Under the pieces are notes generated by a model. The model had not been told where the DNA came from, ran no database searches, and saw only the letters and a program-made list of their open reading frames with translations. A stretch of 64,000 nt of DNA from Leptospira sp. WS60.C2. Its GTDB lineage: Bacteria > Spirochaetota > Leptospiria > Leptospirales > Leptospiraceae. Where the stretch lies: assembly GCF_040833955.1 (NCBI RefSeq), contig NZ_CP162133.1:3169501-3233500 (forward strand), given 5' to 3'. This document shows, piece after piece, positions 43,819 through 52,800 of the stretch. Each line of letters opens with the position of its first letter. Position 1 is the stretch's first letter. The position numbers were made by a program, and so were the translations under genes.

Positions 43819-45041
43819 GTGGTGATATCTGTATCACAGGAAACCTAAAACTTGGGAAACCAGATGATTTTCGTCGTTACACCATGGTGATGAACGGTGA
43901 TGCTATGGGTAAATCCATGCAGGGGGCTGGCGGTTCTCTGGTCATGGGAGTTGTGATGAACTCCATTATGGCACGTTCCGCTGGAAACAAACGGATTCTC
44001 AATCGAACTCCAGAAGAATGGCTCACAGACGTTTATGAGGAAGTGAATGCTGTCTTCAAATCCTTCAGTGGCACGATGGTAATCTCTGCTACTGTAATGC
44101 TCATTGATGATGAGACAGGAAAAGTTTGGTATTTTAATGCGGAACACCCTTACAGCATCCTCTATCGTGATGGAAAAGCTAGTTTTATCGAAGAAGAATT
44201 AAAACTTAGAAAACTAGGTTTGGACTCCGAATATGCATTCGAGGTTCAAACCTTTCAATTGCTTCCAGGCGACCAACTGATCCTTGGTTCCGACGGCCGA
44301 GACGACATTGACCTAACACCAGACGAGGACGTGAGAACCATCAATGAAGATGAAACCATGGTTTTACGTTTTGTTGAGGAAGCTGATGGGGATATCTATG
44401 AAGTGGAGAGACTTGTAAAAAGTGCAGGTGATATCACCGACGACATTTCCATGCTCAGTGTTGTTTTCAAAAGTGAAAAATCACCAATCCATCACGCACC
44501 ACCAAAAGATCAAATTTCCAACCAACCAATTGATGATTTCTTCGACACTCCTGGAGATGATTGGGATGAAGCACTGACTACGACAGGTGCTTTTGAAGAA
44601 GGTAAAGCTCTTTATCAAAATGGTGAAATCGAGAGAGCCATCACCGTCATGAAGAAAGCTTTTTTAGCAGATCCGAACAACCAAAAATTGAACAAATTCC
44701 TTGGACTCGTAAGTTACAAAGGAAAAGAGTATGACATTGCAGCAAAAGTTCTCACTGAATTCCTAAAAGAAAATGAAGGCTCAGGAGAGTATTGGTATTA
44801 CCTTGCAATGTCTGAGAAAAAACTTGGAAATTACGAAAGAGCATTAAAAGCAGCACAAGAAGCTTTAAAATATGATCCTGAGAACTTTCAAAATTTAATC
44901 AACTTGGCAGATGTCAGCAGATTGTTAGGAAACGTTGATCGTGCACTTACCTATGTAACAAGAGCGCAATCGATTGATCCAACTAACAAAAATGTTGTAA
45001 AGTTATCCAAACTTTTAGAAAAAGCAACTAGCCTCAATTAA
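43707..45041 (+). CDS. PP2C-TPR domains, 3' half of the frameshifted phosphatase gene
   Basis: The frame encodes the PP2C domain (TGDLGGDICITG, VMNGDAMGKSM, YFNAEHPYSIL, ILGSDGRDDIDL, DITDDISMLSV) and a C-terminal TPR tail (GKALYQNGEIERAITVMKKA, YWYYLAMSEKKLGNYERALK). The only local start is a TTG at 43707 without a ribosome site, so independent translation is doubtful. The metal-binding residues appear intact. It is the catalytic part of the protein described at 41809. Confidence 0.8.
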   Translation: MLAKPLFFNANKSENIRCDFFVHQKKTFEFRNKTGDLGGDICITGNLKLGKPDDFRRYTMVMNGDAMGKSMQGAGGSLVMGVVMNSIMARSAGNKRILNRTPEEWLTDVYEEVNAVFKSFSGTMVISATVMLIDDETGKVWYFNAEHPYSILYRDGKASFIEEELKLRKLGLDSEYAFEVQTFQLLPGDQLILGSDGRDDIDLTPDEDVRTINEDETMVLRFVEEADGDIYEVERLVKSAGDITDDISMLSVVFKSEKSPIHHAPPKDQISNQPIDDFFDTPGDDWDEALTTTGAFEEGKALYQNGEIERAITVMKKAFLADPNNQKLNKFLGLVSYKGKEYDIAAKVLTEFLKENEGSGEYWYYLAMSEKKLGNYERALKAAQEALKYDPENFQNLINLADVSRLLGNVDRALTYVTRAQSIDPTNKNVVKLSKLLEKATSLN

Positions 45042-45057
45042 CCGAGGCTAGGTTTAT
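45029..45057 (+). terminator. Terminator overlapping the end of the phosphatase gene
   Basis: CTAGCCTC (45029-45036) pairs with GAGGCTAG (45044-45051) around loop AATTAAC, which contains the TAA stop codon. GTTTATAATTT follows, a weak T-tract. Confidence 0.6.
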
Positions 45058-45406
45058 AATTTCTACATTTTCCTCTCCTAAAAACATTGGATTTTTAAAA
45101 CGATGATTGTGGAAGGAACTTTAAAACGATTGATCGATTTAAATACGTTGATCCACCTAAAATGGAAATTATTCTCCTACTCGATCATTTTGATTGAAGT
45201 GTTCTCTAATGGACTTGTCATTTGAGAAACCACCTAGTATTTGGGAACTGTATCTTTTTAATCAAAACAATTTTTCTAACCATTTTCTAACGGACTCATT
45301 ATTACTATTTTCTTAGGTTCAAAACTTGAAATCAAAAAAACCAGCTTGCCATAGATACGAAAATCTGACAAAATAAGCGAATCCATTTTTTAGAATAAGG
45401 ATTTGT
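45058..45406. other. Intergenic region of about 350 bases with no gene identified
   Basis: No conserved protein, tRNA or structured RNA was found. A run of TTTAAAACGAT-type words occurs twice near 45095-45135. A 40-codon frame from ATG 45103 to TGA 45225 exists but lacks a ribosome site and family match. The right end holds the probable promoter of the DUF2147 gene. Confidence 0.4.
45346..45374 (+). promoter_or_regulatory. Possible sigma-70 promoter for the DUF2147 gene
   Basis: TTGCCA (45346-45351), a 17-base spacer, then CAAAAT (45369-45374), 32 bases before the ATG at 45407. The -35 matches well, the -10 poorly. Confidence 0.3.
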
Positions 45407-45931
45407 ATGAATTTAAGAATTGTATTAAGTGTATGGGCTGTTGTACTCTTCACAAGTACTACACTATTTGCGCAAGACGCCGACGTGGCATTAGGAAGAT
45501 ACCTTCCGCCAGAAAAAGATTCGGTGATTGAAATTTTCAAGTGTGGCGACAAGTACTGTGGAAAAACAGTTTGTATTAAAGACAATGCATACCCAGAAAA
45601 AGATAAAGACAAAGGAATTCCTGGAACTCCTTATTTAGATCACAACAACGAAGATCCAAAGTTAAGAACACGTCCAAATTTGGGGATGGTATTCATCACT
45701 GGTTTTGATTATGTTGGCGAAGGCGTTTACAAGAACGGACGTATCTACAATCCACGTGATGGAAAAACATACTGTGGAAAATTTACTGCGCTTGATGGCG
45801 GAAATCGCTTGGATCTAAAAGGAACTCTTTGTTCCATCACCTTCATTGGTAAAACCAACAACTGGTCAAGACTAGGTAATTTAAATCTAGATGACCCACG
45901 ATGGGATTGTACATTTAAAACGAAAAAATAA
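45407..45931 (+). CDS. DUF2147-family exported protein
   Basis: A 174-residue protein with a clear signal peptide (LSVWAVVLFTSTTLFA, cleaved before QDADV). The mature part matches DUF2147: ALGRYLPPEKDSVIEIF, CGDKYCGKTVC, IYNPRDGKTYCGKFT and LDLKGTLCSITFIGK, with three cysteine-containing strands. Members are small lipid-binding-like beta proteins of the envelope; function is unknown. AAGGAT lies 5 bases before the ATG. Confidence 0.85.
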   Translation: MNLRIVLSVWAVVLFTSTTLFAQDADVALGRYLPPEKDSVIEIFKCGDKYCGKTVCIKDNAYPEKDKDKGIPGTPYLDHNNEDPKLRTRPNLGMVFITGFDYVGEGVYKNGRIYNPRDGKTYCGKFTALDGGNRLDLKGTLCSITFIGKTNNWSRLGNLNLDDPRWDCTFKTKK

Positions 45932-45945
45932 TTGAAATGAAAGAC

Positions 45946-45971
45946 ACCTGCCGCCTAATTTGGCTGGCAGG
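45946..45971. terminator. Bidirectional hairpin between DUF2147 and dcd genes
   Basis: ACCTGCC (45946-45952) pairs with GGCAGGT (45965-45971); the inner GCC/GGC extends the stem with one bulged T. The gene at 45998 and the gene ending 45931 converge on it. No long T-run on either side, so it is moderate evidence. Confidence 0.45.
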
Positions 45972-45997
45972 TAACTTTAGTTAAGCGAAATAAAGAC

Positions 45998-46522
45998 TTA
46001 TTTTTTTTCGAAATCCTTATACAATAAGGAAGGTTGGATACCTTGGTTGGCTTGGTACTTCCCAGATTTGTATTCACTAATCTCCCCTTCCACAGTGTGG
46101 TAGAAAATTTGGCAAATTTGTACACCAGCATATACACGTAGCGGATGCGTAACTTGGATTTCTAAAGTCCAAAACCCTTTAAAACCAACATCACCAAACC
46201 CAGCTGTGATATGCACAAACATACCAAGTCTTCCAATGGAAGATCTTCCTTCTAACATAGGAACTAAATTATGGGTTTCAGTAAATTCAATGGTTCTTCC
46301 CAAATAGAGTTTACCAGGTTCCAACAACAAACCATCTTCGGGAATCTTTAATGTTTCCACGGGGTTTGGTTTTTTCATATCCAAAGGAAATTCAGAATAC
46401 ACTAATAAGTCCTCATGCAATCTCAGATTGTATGAGTTTGGATTTAACAATTTTTCATCATAAGGTTCGATTTTGATATCAGAACCAAGTCTCTTTAAAA
46501 TTTCTTTTCCAGTTAAAATCAA
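45998..46522 (-). CDS. dcd: dCTP deaminase
   Basis: A 174-residue Dcd: LNPNSYNLRLHEDLLVY, EFTETHNLVPMLEGRSSIGRLG, HITAGFGDVGFKGFWTLEI and ANQGIQPSLLY near the C-terminus. The EGRSS and HITAGFGDxGF motifs hold the nucleotide and the catalytic Glu. It makes dUTP (or dUMP in the bifunctional class) from dCTP for thymidylate synthesis. It lies 3 bases after an enoyl-CoA hydratase gene. Confidence 0.93.
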   Translation of the reverse strand: MILTGKEILKRLGSDIKIEPYDEKLLNPNSYNLRLHEDLLVYSEFPLDMKKPNPVETLKIPEDGLLLEPGKLYLGRTIEFTETHNLVPMLEGRSSIGRLGMFVHITAGFGDVGFKGFWTLEIQVTHPLRVYAGVQICQIFYHTVEGEISEYKSGKYQANQGIQPSLLYKDFEKK

Positions 46523-46525
46523 AGT

Positions 46526-47299
46526 TCATTCTCCCTTAAATATAGGTTTTCTTTTTTCAGCAAATGCCTGTAAGGCCTCTAACCTATCTTTTGTTGTTAA
46601 TGTTTCAGAATAACACAATTGTTCCCACGTAAGTGCCGATTCCATTGGCAATTGGAATCCTTGGCGAATTGCTTTTTTGGCAGCAGAAACAGCTATAGGT
46701 GCAGATTCCGATATCTCCCTTGCCAAGGCAAGAGAAGATTCCTTTAGTTCCAGAGGATTCACTACTTTAGAAACGAGTCCCTTACTCAGCGCTTCTGCAC
46801 TTGTTAATTTTTTTCCAGAAAAAATCCATTCCATTGCCGTTGGTATACCTACAATACGAGACAATCTTTGGGTTCCACCAGCACCAGGAATAATGCCTAG
46901 TTTGGTTTCTGTTAGTCCCATCAAAGCAGTCTCATTCGCATAACGAATATCACATGACAATGCCAATTCTAAACCTCCACCAAATGCATATCCGTTAATC
47001 GCTGCAATGGTAGGAATGGAAAGGTTTTCCAAGTCTCTAAAACAAAGATTGATATTACGCAGAAAGCTTTTGACTTCCGGTTCTGTCATGGTTTTTCGTT
47101 CTTTAAGGTCGGCACCGGAACAAAAAGCATCGCCCATTCCTATGATCACGAGGACTCGAAATTTTCCTCGTTCCACGTCTCGAATGCATTCGTGCAATTC
47201 CCGTAAAAATTGAACGGAGATCGCATTTTTAGCCTCAGGTCTATTCAATTCGATCAATGCTACATAAGAATCAATGGTTTGGAGTGAGATAGTGTTCAT
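46526..47299 (-). CDS. Enoyl-CoA hydratase/isomerase family protein
   Basis: A 257-residue crotonase-fold enzyme: oxyanion-hole segments (DAFCSGADLKERK and NGYAFGGGLELALSCD) and both catalytic Glu positions (GGGLELAL, LTETKLGIIPGAGGTQRL). It hydrates enoyl-CoA in beta-oxidation, which fits leptospires that grow on fatty acids; related family members have other substrates. Two-gene unit with dcd. It starts near the divergent lipoprotein gene. Confidence 0.88.
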   Translation of the reverse strand: MNTISLQTIDSYVALIELNRPEAKNAISVQFLRELHECIRDVERGKFRVLVIIGMGDAFCSGADLKERKTMTEPEVKSFLRNINLCFRDLENLSIPTIAAINGYAFGGGLELALSCDIRYANETALMGLTETKLGIIPGAGGTQRLSRIVGIPTAMEWIFSGKKLTSAEALSKGLVSKVVNPLELKESSLALAREISESAPIAVSAAKKAIRQGFQLPMESALTWEQLCYSETLTTKDRLEALQAFAEKRKPIFKGE

Positions 47300-47368
47300 A
47301 GAATTTCCTTGGAGCGAAAAAATAGAAATGAATCTGGAAAAAAATAGCCGATAGTAGAAGAGGCAGTC

Positions 47369-48061
47369 ATGAGAAGGATTTTATACACAATCGGATTCTC
47401 TCTAGTGTTTGGAAACAGTTTTTCCTGTGTCAAATCGTCATCAGAAGATCCTTTGGCAGCATTACTGACTTCTCCCCCCGTCATCACTTCGGTCACACCA
47501 CAAATTGGAACTCCAGAGCAAAGGAACGCGAATGCATTCTATAGCGCCACGGAAGTTGTCATCAAAGGGGAAAATTTTGGCATCGATCCAGTTATCAGAT
47601 TCAATGACACTCTTGCTACCATCACCCTAAACTTAGGGACAGAACTTTATACACGTGTTCCCAATGGTACCTACTCTGGATTCATCACTGTTTCCAAATC
47701 AGGTGGATCTTGTTTACCCAATACAAAATCAGGTGTGAACTGTGCAGGTACTGAATTCTTCGTGGATTGTTACTCTGTTACCAATAAACAATACGGACCT
47801 GAAATCGAACTCAAACAAGGACAAGGTATTTCCGTTGAATACAAAGGGAATGAAACCAAAGCGTTTCGATCTGACACTTTACTTTCTGCAAGAAACTTAA
47901 CCATTGGTTGTGAAAGTGCAGTGACCGTACGAGTATTCAATCGTTCGTGCCAAGCAACAGATTACGTTTTACAAAACAATCCAATCATTCCTTTTCCTGC
48001 CGGTGTTGCCACTCAGTTTTATATTACTGCTGAATCGGCTACGTGTAGCTTAGTGCTCTAA
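47369..48061 (+). CDS. IPT/TIG-domain lipoprotein
   Basis: A 230-residue lipoprotein (lipobox NSFSC) with an IPT/TIG Ig-like domain: PPVITSVTPQIGT, then VVIKGENFG and FNDTLATI. The C-terminal half has six cysteines (CLPNT, NCAGT, DCYS, GCES, SCQAT, TCSL), probably disulphide-bonded. Surface proteins with IPT/TIG domains are common in Leptospira. It ends four bases inside the convergent gene at 48058. Confidence 0.75.
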   Translation: MRRILYTIGFSLVFGNSFSCVKSSSEDPLAALLTSPPVITSVTPQIGTPEQRNANAFYSATEVVIKGENFGIDPVIRFNDTLATITLNLGTELYTRVPNGTYSGFITVSKSGGSCLPNTKSGVNCAGTEFFVDCYSVTNKQYGPEIELKQGQGISVEYKGNETKAFRSDTLLSARNLTIGCESAVTVRVFNRSCQATDYVLQNNPIIPFPAGVATQFYITAESATCSLVL

Positions 48062-49539
48062 TACGATTTATTCTTAACAAACCGTTTGAATACGATGAGG
48101 TTCGCTGCACCCATCCATTCATTCATATGTTCTCGAAAAATTTGCTCCCGAGGTTTTGACGCCTTGATATCAGGATCCAGTGCATCATAATTTTTAATAG
48201 CTAGTTTTGAAATTTCTTTGTATTTCTCCTCGATCATTTCAGTGATTTTTTTGAGAAGAGCCAAATTGTTTTTTTCTTCTCCGATGTTTGGTAAGATGAC
48301 CTCATTCCAATAATCAATCACATGTTTTTTGACATATTCACCAGGAATCACACGAATCACCTTTTTTCCATCATTTCCTCTTGCATGGATATAACCCGTG
48401 TTAAGCTCCATTAAGAACTTTTTCGCGATCATGTAAAAATGAGAAGGCCCCAAATGAAACAAAAATACAAACTTAAACTGATTTGGTAACATCATGTTCA
48501 TCACAATGATGTTTTCACAAAAAGAAAAAAACTGCCTGAGAAAAGTTTGATATTCGATTTCGAAATTTTCGGCTGATTTACTTTTCTTTTCGATACTCGT
48601 CATTGAACGAATCAGCTCTGAGCGTAACACTTGTTCATCCGCACCTAAATGGGAATCGAGACTAATTGCATTTTTAAAAAGATTTTTTTCTGCCTGATAT
48701 TTATCTAACTCATAACGAAAATAATAATGTTGATCCGAATTCCAGGTGTACTTTCCGTTCGCTTGGATAAAATTTGTGTCAGTTTCTTTCTTAAGCTTTT
48801 GTTTGATTAATTTCCAATTGTCAGTTGTATTTTCCTGATGTTTTTGTATGACCTCATCAGCTTTGTATTCAATGCCTGAATCTTCAGGTTCCAAATCTTT
48901 TGGTTTCGTATAAAGTGACTCTTCAAAAAGAGCAGATAGTCGATAAGATACTTTATCGCGGTATCTAGGTTTTGTCGGTTTGTATTCAGTCAAACAATTT
49001 GGATTATCGATTTGTAAAATGAAACTCATTCGTTTCAGTAAAATCTCTAAATTTTTTAATTTTTCTAGGGCAGGAAAAATTCTATAGTTGAGTAGTCCAT
49101 TGGTTTGGAATTCCATATCTTGAAACTGATTGCTGAGGACTGCTGATTTTAACTTCTCCCAACCTTCTTTGGTTTCGATCAAAAAAAATCGTAACATTTC
49201 AAAAATCAAATGGAACTGTATGAAATCATCTCGGTTCGAATCTTCTATATGCCTTGAAAAATAGCGTGAGTAATCTTTCCGAACTTGCGCAAACAAATGT
49301 TTTTCATCTAAATTGAAGATGATTTCTTTGATTTTCTTTTGAGATTTATCGAGTTCTTGGTCTAGGGTTTTTCGAAATGGTAAGATATCACGTTTATTTG
49401 CTTCCGTAAGACCGGTGCTCAAGAATTGGAGAAAACTTCCAACGATTGTTTGGAAATTATTTAAGTAGTAAACGTAACCTTTTTTGAAATCAGCGATGGA
49501 TTGGATTTCGTGGTCACCCTCTTGGATCTCTTGTGACAT
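48058..49539 (-). CDS. Protein of unknown function (493 residues)
   Basis: An acidic, helical, soluble protein of 493 residues without a signal peptide or recognised domain. Charged coiled-coil-like stretches alternate with aromatic-rich helices. The region FFSFCENIIVMNMMLPNQFKF and RGNDGKKVIRVIPGEYVKKHV may be a folded C-terminal core. Length and composition suggest a leptospire-specific structural or motility protein; nothing in the neighbourhood supports a specific role. Confidence 0.5.
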   Translation of the reverse strand: MSQEIQEGDHEIQSIADFKKGYVYYLNNFQTIVGSFLQFLSTGLTEANKRDILPFRKTLDQELDKSQKKIKEIIFNLDEKHLFAQVRKDYSRYFSRHIEDSNRDDFIQFHLIFEMLRFFLIETKEGWEKLKSAVLSNQFQDMEFQTNGLLNYRIFPALEKLKNLEILLKRMSFILQIDNPNCLTEYKPTKPRYRDKVSYRLSALFEESLYTKPKDLEPEDSGIEYKADEVIQKHQENTTDNWKLIKQKLKKETDTNFIQANGKYTWNSDQHYYFRYELDKYQAEKNLFKNAISLDSHLGADEQVLRSELIRSMTSIEKKSKSAENFEIEYQTFLRQFFSFCENIIVMNMMLPNQFKFVFLFHLGPSHFYMIAKKFLMELNTGYIHARGNDGKKVIRVIPGEYVKKHVIDYWNEVILPNIGEEKNNLALLKKITEMIEEKYKEISKLAIKNYDALDPDIKASKPREQIFREHMNEWMGAANLIVFKRFVKNKSY

Positions 49540-49554
49540 GCCAAGAGGATGTTA

Positions 49555-49589
49555 CGAATAAAAAACTAAAAAAGCAACAGGTTTTAGTT
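49555..49589 (-). terminator. Terminator after the VOC gene
   Basis: On the minus strand AACTAAAA and TTTTAGTT (plus-strand 49564-49571 and 49582-49589) form an 8-bp AT-rich stem around a 10-base loop, followed by TTTTTTATT. The stem includes the gene's stop codon. Confidence 0.5.
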
Positions 49590-49934
49590 GGAGTAGAAAA
49601 TCTCGATTAAGTTTTGGCTTGGATCGGCAAAAGTCAAACTCTCTCCAGAATCAGTTCCTTCCGGTCCTTTGATGATCTTCACATTTTTTTCTTCTAACTC
49701 GCTGATAGCTTCCGTAAAATCATCCACATCCATAACAAAACTCAGGATGGGAAGGGATCTGTCGGAAACTTCCGCCTTCACCAGACGGATTCGGAAAGAA
49801 TCGAGAGAAAGAATTGCCTCAGTAGCCTTCTTTGTCTCCACTTCGAAGTCAAAAATGTCCCGGTAAAAATCGATAGAGGTGTCGAGTTGGGAGACGGGGA
49901 TACTGACGTGGCCAATGCCTTCTACAATAATCAT
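49584..49934 (-). CDS. VOC (glyoxalase/bleomycin resistance) family protein
   Basis: A 116-residue single-domain VOC protein: GHVSIPVSQLDTSIDFYRDIF at the start and FADPSQNLIEIFY at the end, with His in GHVS and Glu in NLIEI as metal ligands. The family includes glyoxalase I, methylmalonyl-CoA epimerase and antibiotic-binding proteins, and the two beta-alpha-beta-beta-beta units must pair in a dimer. The substrate cannot be read. Upstream is a 139-base spacer with no recognised element. Confidence 0.8.
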   Translation of the reverse strand: MIIVEGIGHVSIPVSQLDTSIDFYRDIFDFEVETKKATEAILSLDSFRIRLVKAEVSDRSLPILSFVMDVDDFTEAISELEEKNVKIIKGPEGTDSGESLTFADPSQNLIEIFYSN

Positions 49935-50073
49935 AATGGAATTACACCTTCGTGAACTTTTCTGTCATCATGCTTGAAAAAGCGGCTTTGTCGAGAAAAA
50001 AGCAATTTCCATCCAACAAACTCGGAGGTAAAATTTGAATTCCATTTCCAAGTGAGAAAAAAAGAATCAAATT

Positions 50074-50538
50074 ATGAAAGTATTTCAGATTTCACTCCTT
50101 GTTTTTGCCATTTTCGCCCTTTCCTGTAAGGAAGAGGTTGTTCCTTTTGGTCCAAACCATGAAAAACTTGTGGAAACGCTGTTTTCTAAAAACCAATCGA
50201 TACTTGAGGAATTTTTGAAAGACAATCCAAAACCAGATTGGAAAGAATTTTCTGAATCGGTAAAGAGTTTGGTTAGTAGTGACCATCCAAAACTGAAAAC
50301 TTGGGGGGAACAAATAACATCCCAGATCCCATCCAATGTTACAGATTTAGAATCTAGTTATGAAAAAATTTCCAAAATACAAGAAATATTGATTCAAATG
50401 AAATCAGAAGTACCAAATCAATTGAAGTACAACCGTTTTTATTGTCCGATGGTCGATAAATCATGGTTAATGACTGGGAAAGAAGTTAAAAATCCATATG
50501 CTCCAGAAATGAGGGATTGTGGAGAATTAATGCAATAA
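50074..50538 (+). CDS. Lipoprotein of unknown function
   Basis: A 154-residue lipoprotein (signal with LSCKEE lipobox). The mature part is helical, with a Cys pair near the end (FYCPMVDKSWLMTG, MRDCGELMQ). No domain is recognised. Three bases separate it from the gene at 50542, so the two are likely co-transcribed. Confidence 0.6.
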   Translation: MKVFQISLLVFAIFALSCKEEVVPFGPNHEKLVETLFSKNQSILEEFLKDNPKPDWKEFSESVKSLVSSDHPKLKTWGEQITSQIPSNVTDLESSYEKISKIQEILIQMKSEVPNQLKYNRFYCPMVDKSWLMTGKEVKNPYAPEMRDCGELMQ

Positions 50539-50541
50539 TTC

Positions 50542-51462
50542 ATGCCAAATTGTTTTTTAGGTACATCGCTTTATGAAGCCTGCCCTCCTAGTTGCAGGCA
50601 TTCATTCGCTGAACAGGACATAGACGAAGATTGTATTGCGAAAGGGAAATTAGAAGCATTTTTACAAGACAAAGTTACATTTAAAATTGGATTTTCAGCA
50701 TTTTCCCAAATTCCCACAAAAAACTTAGAAAAATTCCTTTGGACGGATAAAGACAATCTCGAACTTATCACATACTTTTTGTACATTGGGGAACCAACAC
50801 TCGTACGTGACATCATTGAATCTTTTTCCAATCATACTTTAAGTTACTTATTTAAAATTGATTTTGAAAATTACATGAATCTTCGCGAATCAATAAAACG
50901 CAATAAGTCAATCAAACACATGTTTGACATTCGTAGTTTCAAGTATTGGACATTCGTAAGTTATGTTAGAATTTGCGATTTAATTCAATACTTTGTTCGG
51001 TATTTAAAAGAACCAGAATACGGTTGTCAATTTTTGACAATCTTACCATCTGAGGTGGTATCCAATCTAGGTAAATTCACAGGCCTTGACTTTGAGGAAG
51101 AAAAATCCTTATACTATGCCTTAGGAGATTCCATTTATGAACTCCCACTACAATCGCCGAAAATTTATGATCATATGATGCAATTGTTTTCAGAAGATCC
51201 AGAAGTTTCAATCATCCTATCCACTATGGAAGAATTGGTTCATAGACAAAACCTAATTTTGGAAACAAGCGCCAAACTCACTTCTTACATCTCCGACCAT
51301 CGTATTGATAAATACTTTCAGTTTATTTTTTCAGAACTAAGCGGAATTGAGATTGGAACAGCAGAAGAAATACTCAATCAAATACTAGAAAAAAAGATGA
51401 TCACAGTTTCACAAAAAAAAATGATCATCGAATTTTTGGAAACAGGAAAATTAGAATTATAA
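50542..51462 (+). CDS. Protein of unknown function with an N-terminal cysteine cluster
   Basis: A 306-residue soluble protein. The N-terminus has four cysteines and a His (PNCFLGTSLYEACPPSCRH, then DCIAKG), which could bind zinc or an iron-sulfur cluster. The rest is helical (LITYFLYIGEPTLVRDII, RICDLIQYFVRYLKE, YFQFIFSELSGIEIGTAEE) and ends with a possible winged-helix-like region (AEEILNQILEKKMITVSQKK). No family was recognised. It follows the lipoprotein gene and may work with it. Confidence 0.55.
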   Translation: MPNCFLGTSLYEACPPSCRHSFAEQDIDEDCIAKGKLEAFLQDKVTFKIGFSAFSQIPTKNLEKFLWTDKDNLELITYFLYIGEPTLVRDIIESFSNHTLSYLFKIDFENYMNLRESIKRNKSIKHMFDIRSFKYWTFVSYVRICDLIQYFVRYLKEPEYGCQFLTILPSEVVSNLGKFTGLDFEEEKSLYYALGDSIYELPLQSPKIYDHMMQLFSEDPEVSIILSTMEELVHRQNLILETSAKLTSYISDHRIDKYFQFIFSELSGIEIGTAEEILNQILEKKMITVSQKKMIIEFLETGKLEL

Positions 51463-51490
51463 ATTCAACTCACTTCCTGATAAAAAATCG

Positions 51491-52714
51491 TTACCCTGCA
51501 ATCTTGATATTTTTTGCTAAATACACACTAAATAATAAACTAAAGACAGAGATCATACCTACCAATTCATAATTCTGAAATTGTTGGTCAGAAGTTTGGA
51601 CCAAGATAAATCCAGCCACGTAAGAGGCAGCACCTGAGGCAATCTGTTGGATGGCCGAATTTACGGACATAAAACTTCCACGAATTCTCGGCTCAACTGC
51701 AGACGTGACCATTGCAAATGCGGGAACCATTCTACCAGACACCAATATCATAAAAATTGTCGTAATCAAAAGAACGATGGGAAGCGAAGTTTTGGTTAAA
51801 GTCACAACAACTACAATGGGAAGAATTGCTAAAATGGTAATGATTTGATAGATTTTTAATTTTCCATATCGGTCTGCCAGTTTACCAATGAATCGACTGG
51901 TAAAAAAAGTAAACATACCTCCGAAAAAGTAAATGTATGGTAATTCATCTATCGTCAAACCAACGTTAGACACAAGAAAAGGACTTAAGAAAGGAATGAC
52001 TGTAAATCCTCCGAACATCAAAAAAATCATAAAAACAAATGGCGCCATATGTTCTTTTTTCAAAAGGACTTCTTTGAATGATTTGAATTGGGACTGTTTT
52101 GGATGAACATCGGAATCTAAATGATAGCGAATGGCAGGCAATACCTTGTAGCCGATAGGTAATATCAAAAAACCAGCAATGGCTAGTGACAAAAATGGGA
52201 AATGCCATCCGAATCGATTTGCTAACGAAAGGCCAATGGGAATCCCAATCACCGATGCAACAGAGAAAGAACTCATCACAACTCCAGTAGCCGTACCTCT
52301 ACGAAAGACAGGAATGATATCACCAATAATCGAAAGTACAGTGGCTCCAATCATTCCACCAAAACCACCAGCGATGATCCTTGCAAAAAGGAAAAATGAG
52401 TAATTCGGTGCAATGGCGCATAACAAAGTCCCGAACGAAAAACCAAAAAAAAGTACAAGTAAACTCATCTTTCGATCAAACGAATCTAAAAACAAAGCAC
52501 CCAGCAATCCAAACACACCTGCACTAATAGAGTATGAGGATACGAGCAAACCAAACGCCGCAGAATCAATTTTGAAACTCTTCATAAATACGGGGCCCAA
52601 TGGCATCATAATTACAAAGTCGAGAACATGCAAAAACTGGAGTGCAGCTAGGATGAAAATGATGGCTCTTTCTTTTTGGATGGTATGAAGCGGATGTGTA
52701 AGAGGCTGGCTCAT
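51491..52714 (-). CDS. Major facilitator superfamily transporter
   Basis: A 407-residue, 12-helix DHA1-type transporter: FVIMMPLGPVF at the start, the A-motif-like LDSFDRKMSLL, ARIIAGGFGGMIGATVL and GTATGVVMSSFSVASVIGIPIG (motif C). Members export drugs, sugars or precursors by proton exchange. It is divergent from an SDR gene and shares an 86-base intergenic region that holds an inverted repeat of TetR-operator type. Confidence 0.85.
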   Translation of the reverse strand: MSQPLTHPLHTIQKERAIIFILAALQFLHVLDFVIMMPLGPVFMKSFKIDSAAFGLLVSSYSISAGVFGLLGALFLDSFDRKMSLLVLFFGFSFGTLLCAIAPNYSFFLFARIIAGGFGGMIGATVLSIIGDIIPVFRRGTATGVVMSSFSVASVIGIPIGLSLANRFGWHFPFLSLAIAGFLILPIGYKVLPAIRYHLDSDVHPKQSQFKSFKEVLLKKEHMAPFVFMIFLMFGGFTVIPFLSPFLVSNVGLTIDELPYIYFFGGMFTFFTSRFIGKLADRYGKLKIYQIITILAILPIVVVVTLTKTSLPIVLLITTIFMILVSGRMVPAFAMVTSAVEPRIRGSFMSVNSAIQQIASGAASYVAGFILVQTSDQQFQNYELVGMISVFSLLFSVYLAKNIKIAG

Positions 52715-52723
52715 AGAACGATA

Positions 52724-52746
52724 TTGACCAACCAGTCAAAATTGAC
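52724..52746. promoter_or_regulatory. TetR-type operator candidate between the MFS and SDR genes
   Basis: TTGAC (52724-52728), 6 bases, GTCAA (52735-52739), then TTGAC (52742-52746) 2 bases later. The first two half-sites form TTGACCA-N2-CAGTCAA, close to the consensus of some TetR-family sites (RutR-type TTGACCAnnTGGTCAA, from memory). It is 9 bases from the MFS start codon. No tetR gene lies in the window. Confidence 0.4.
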
Positions 52747-52800
52747 AAAACAAAATATTTAAGAATTGCCAAGTTTTGGAAATAGAAATAAATTTCCCAT

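Noticed and set aside
45103..45225. 40-codon open frame in the intergenic region before DUF2147
   Set aside because: No ribosome site and no family match; length is expected by chance in AT-rich DNA.
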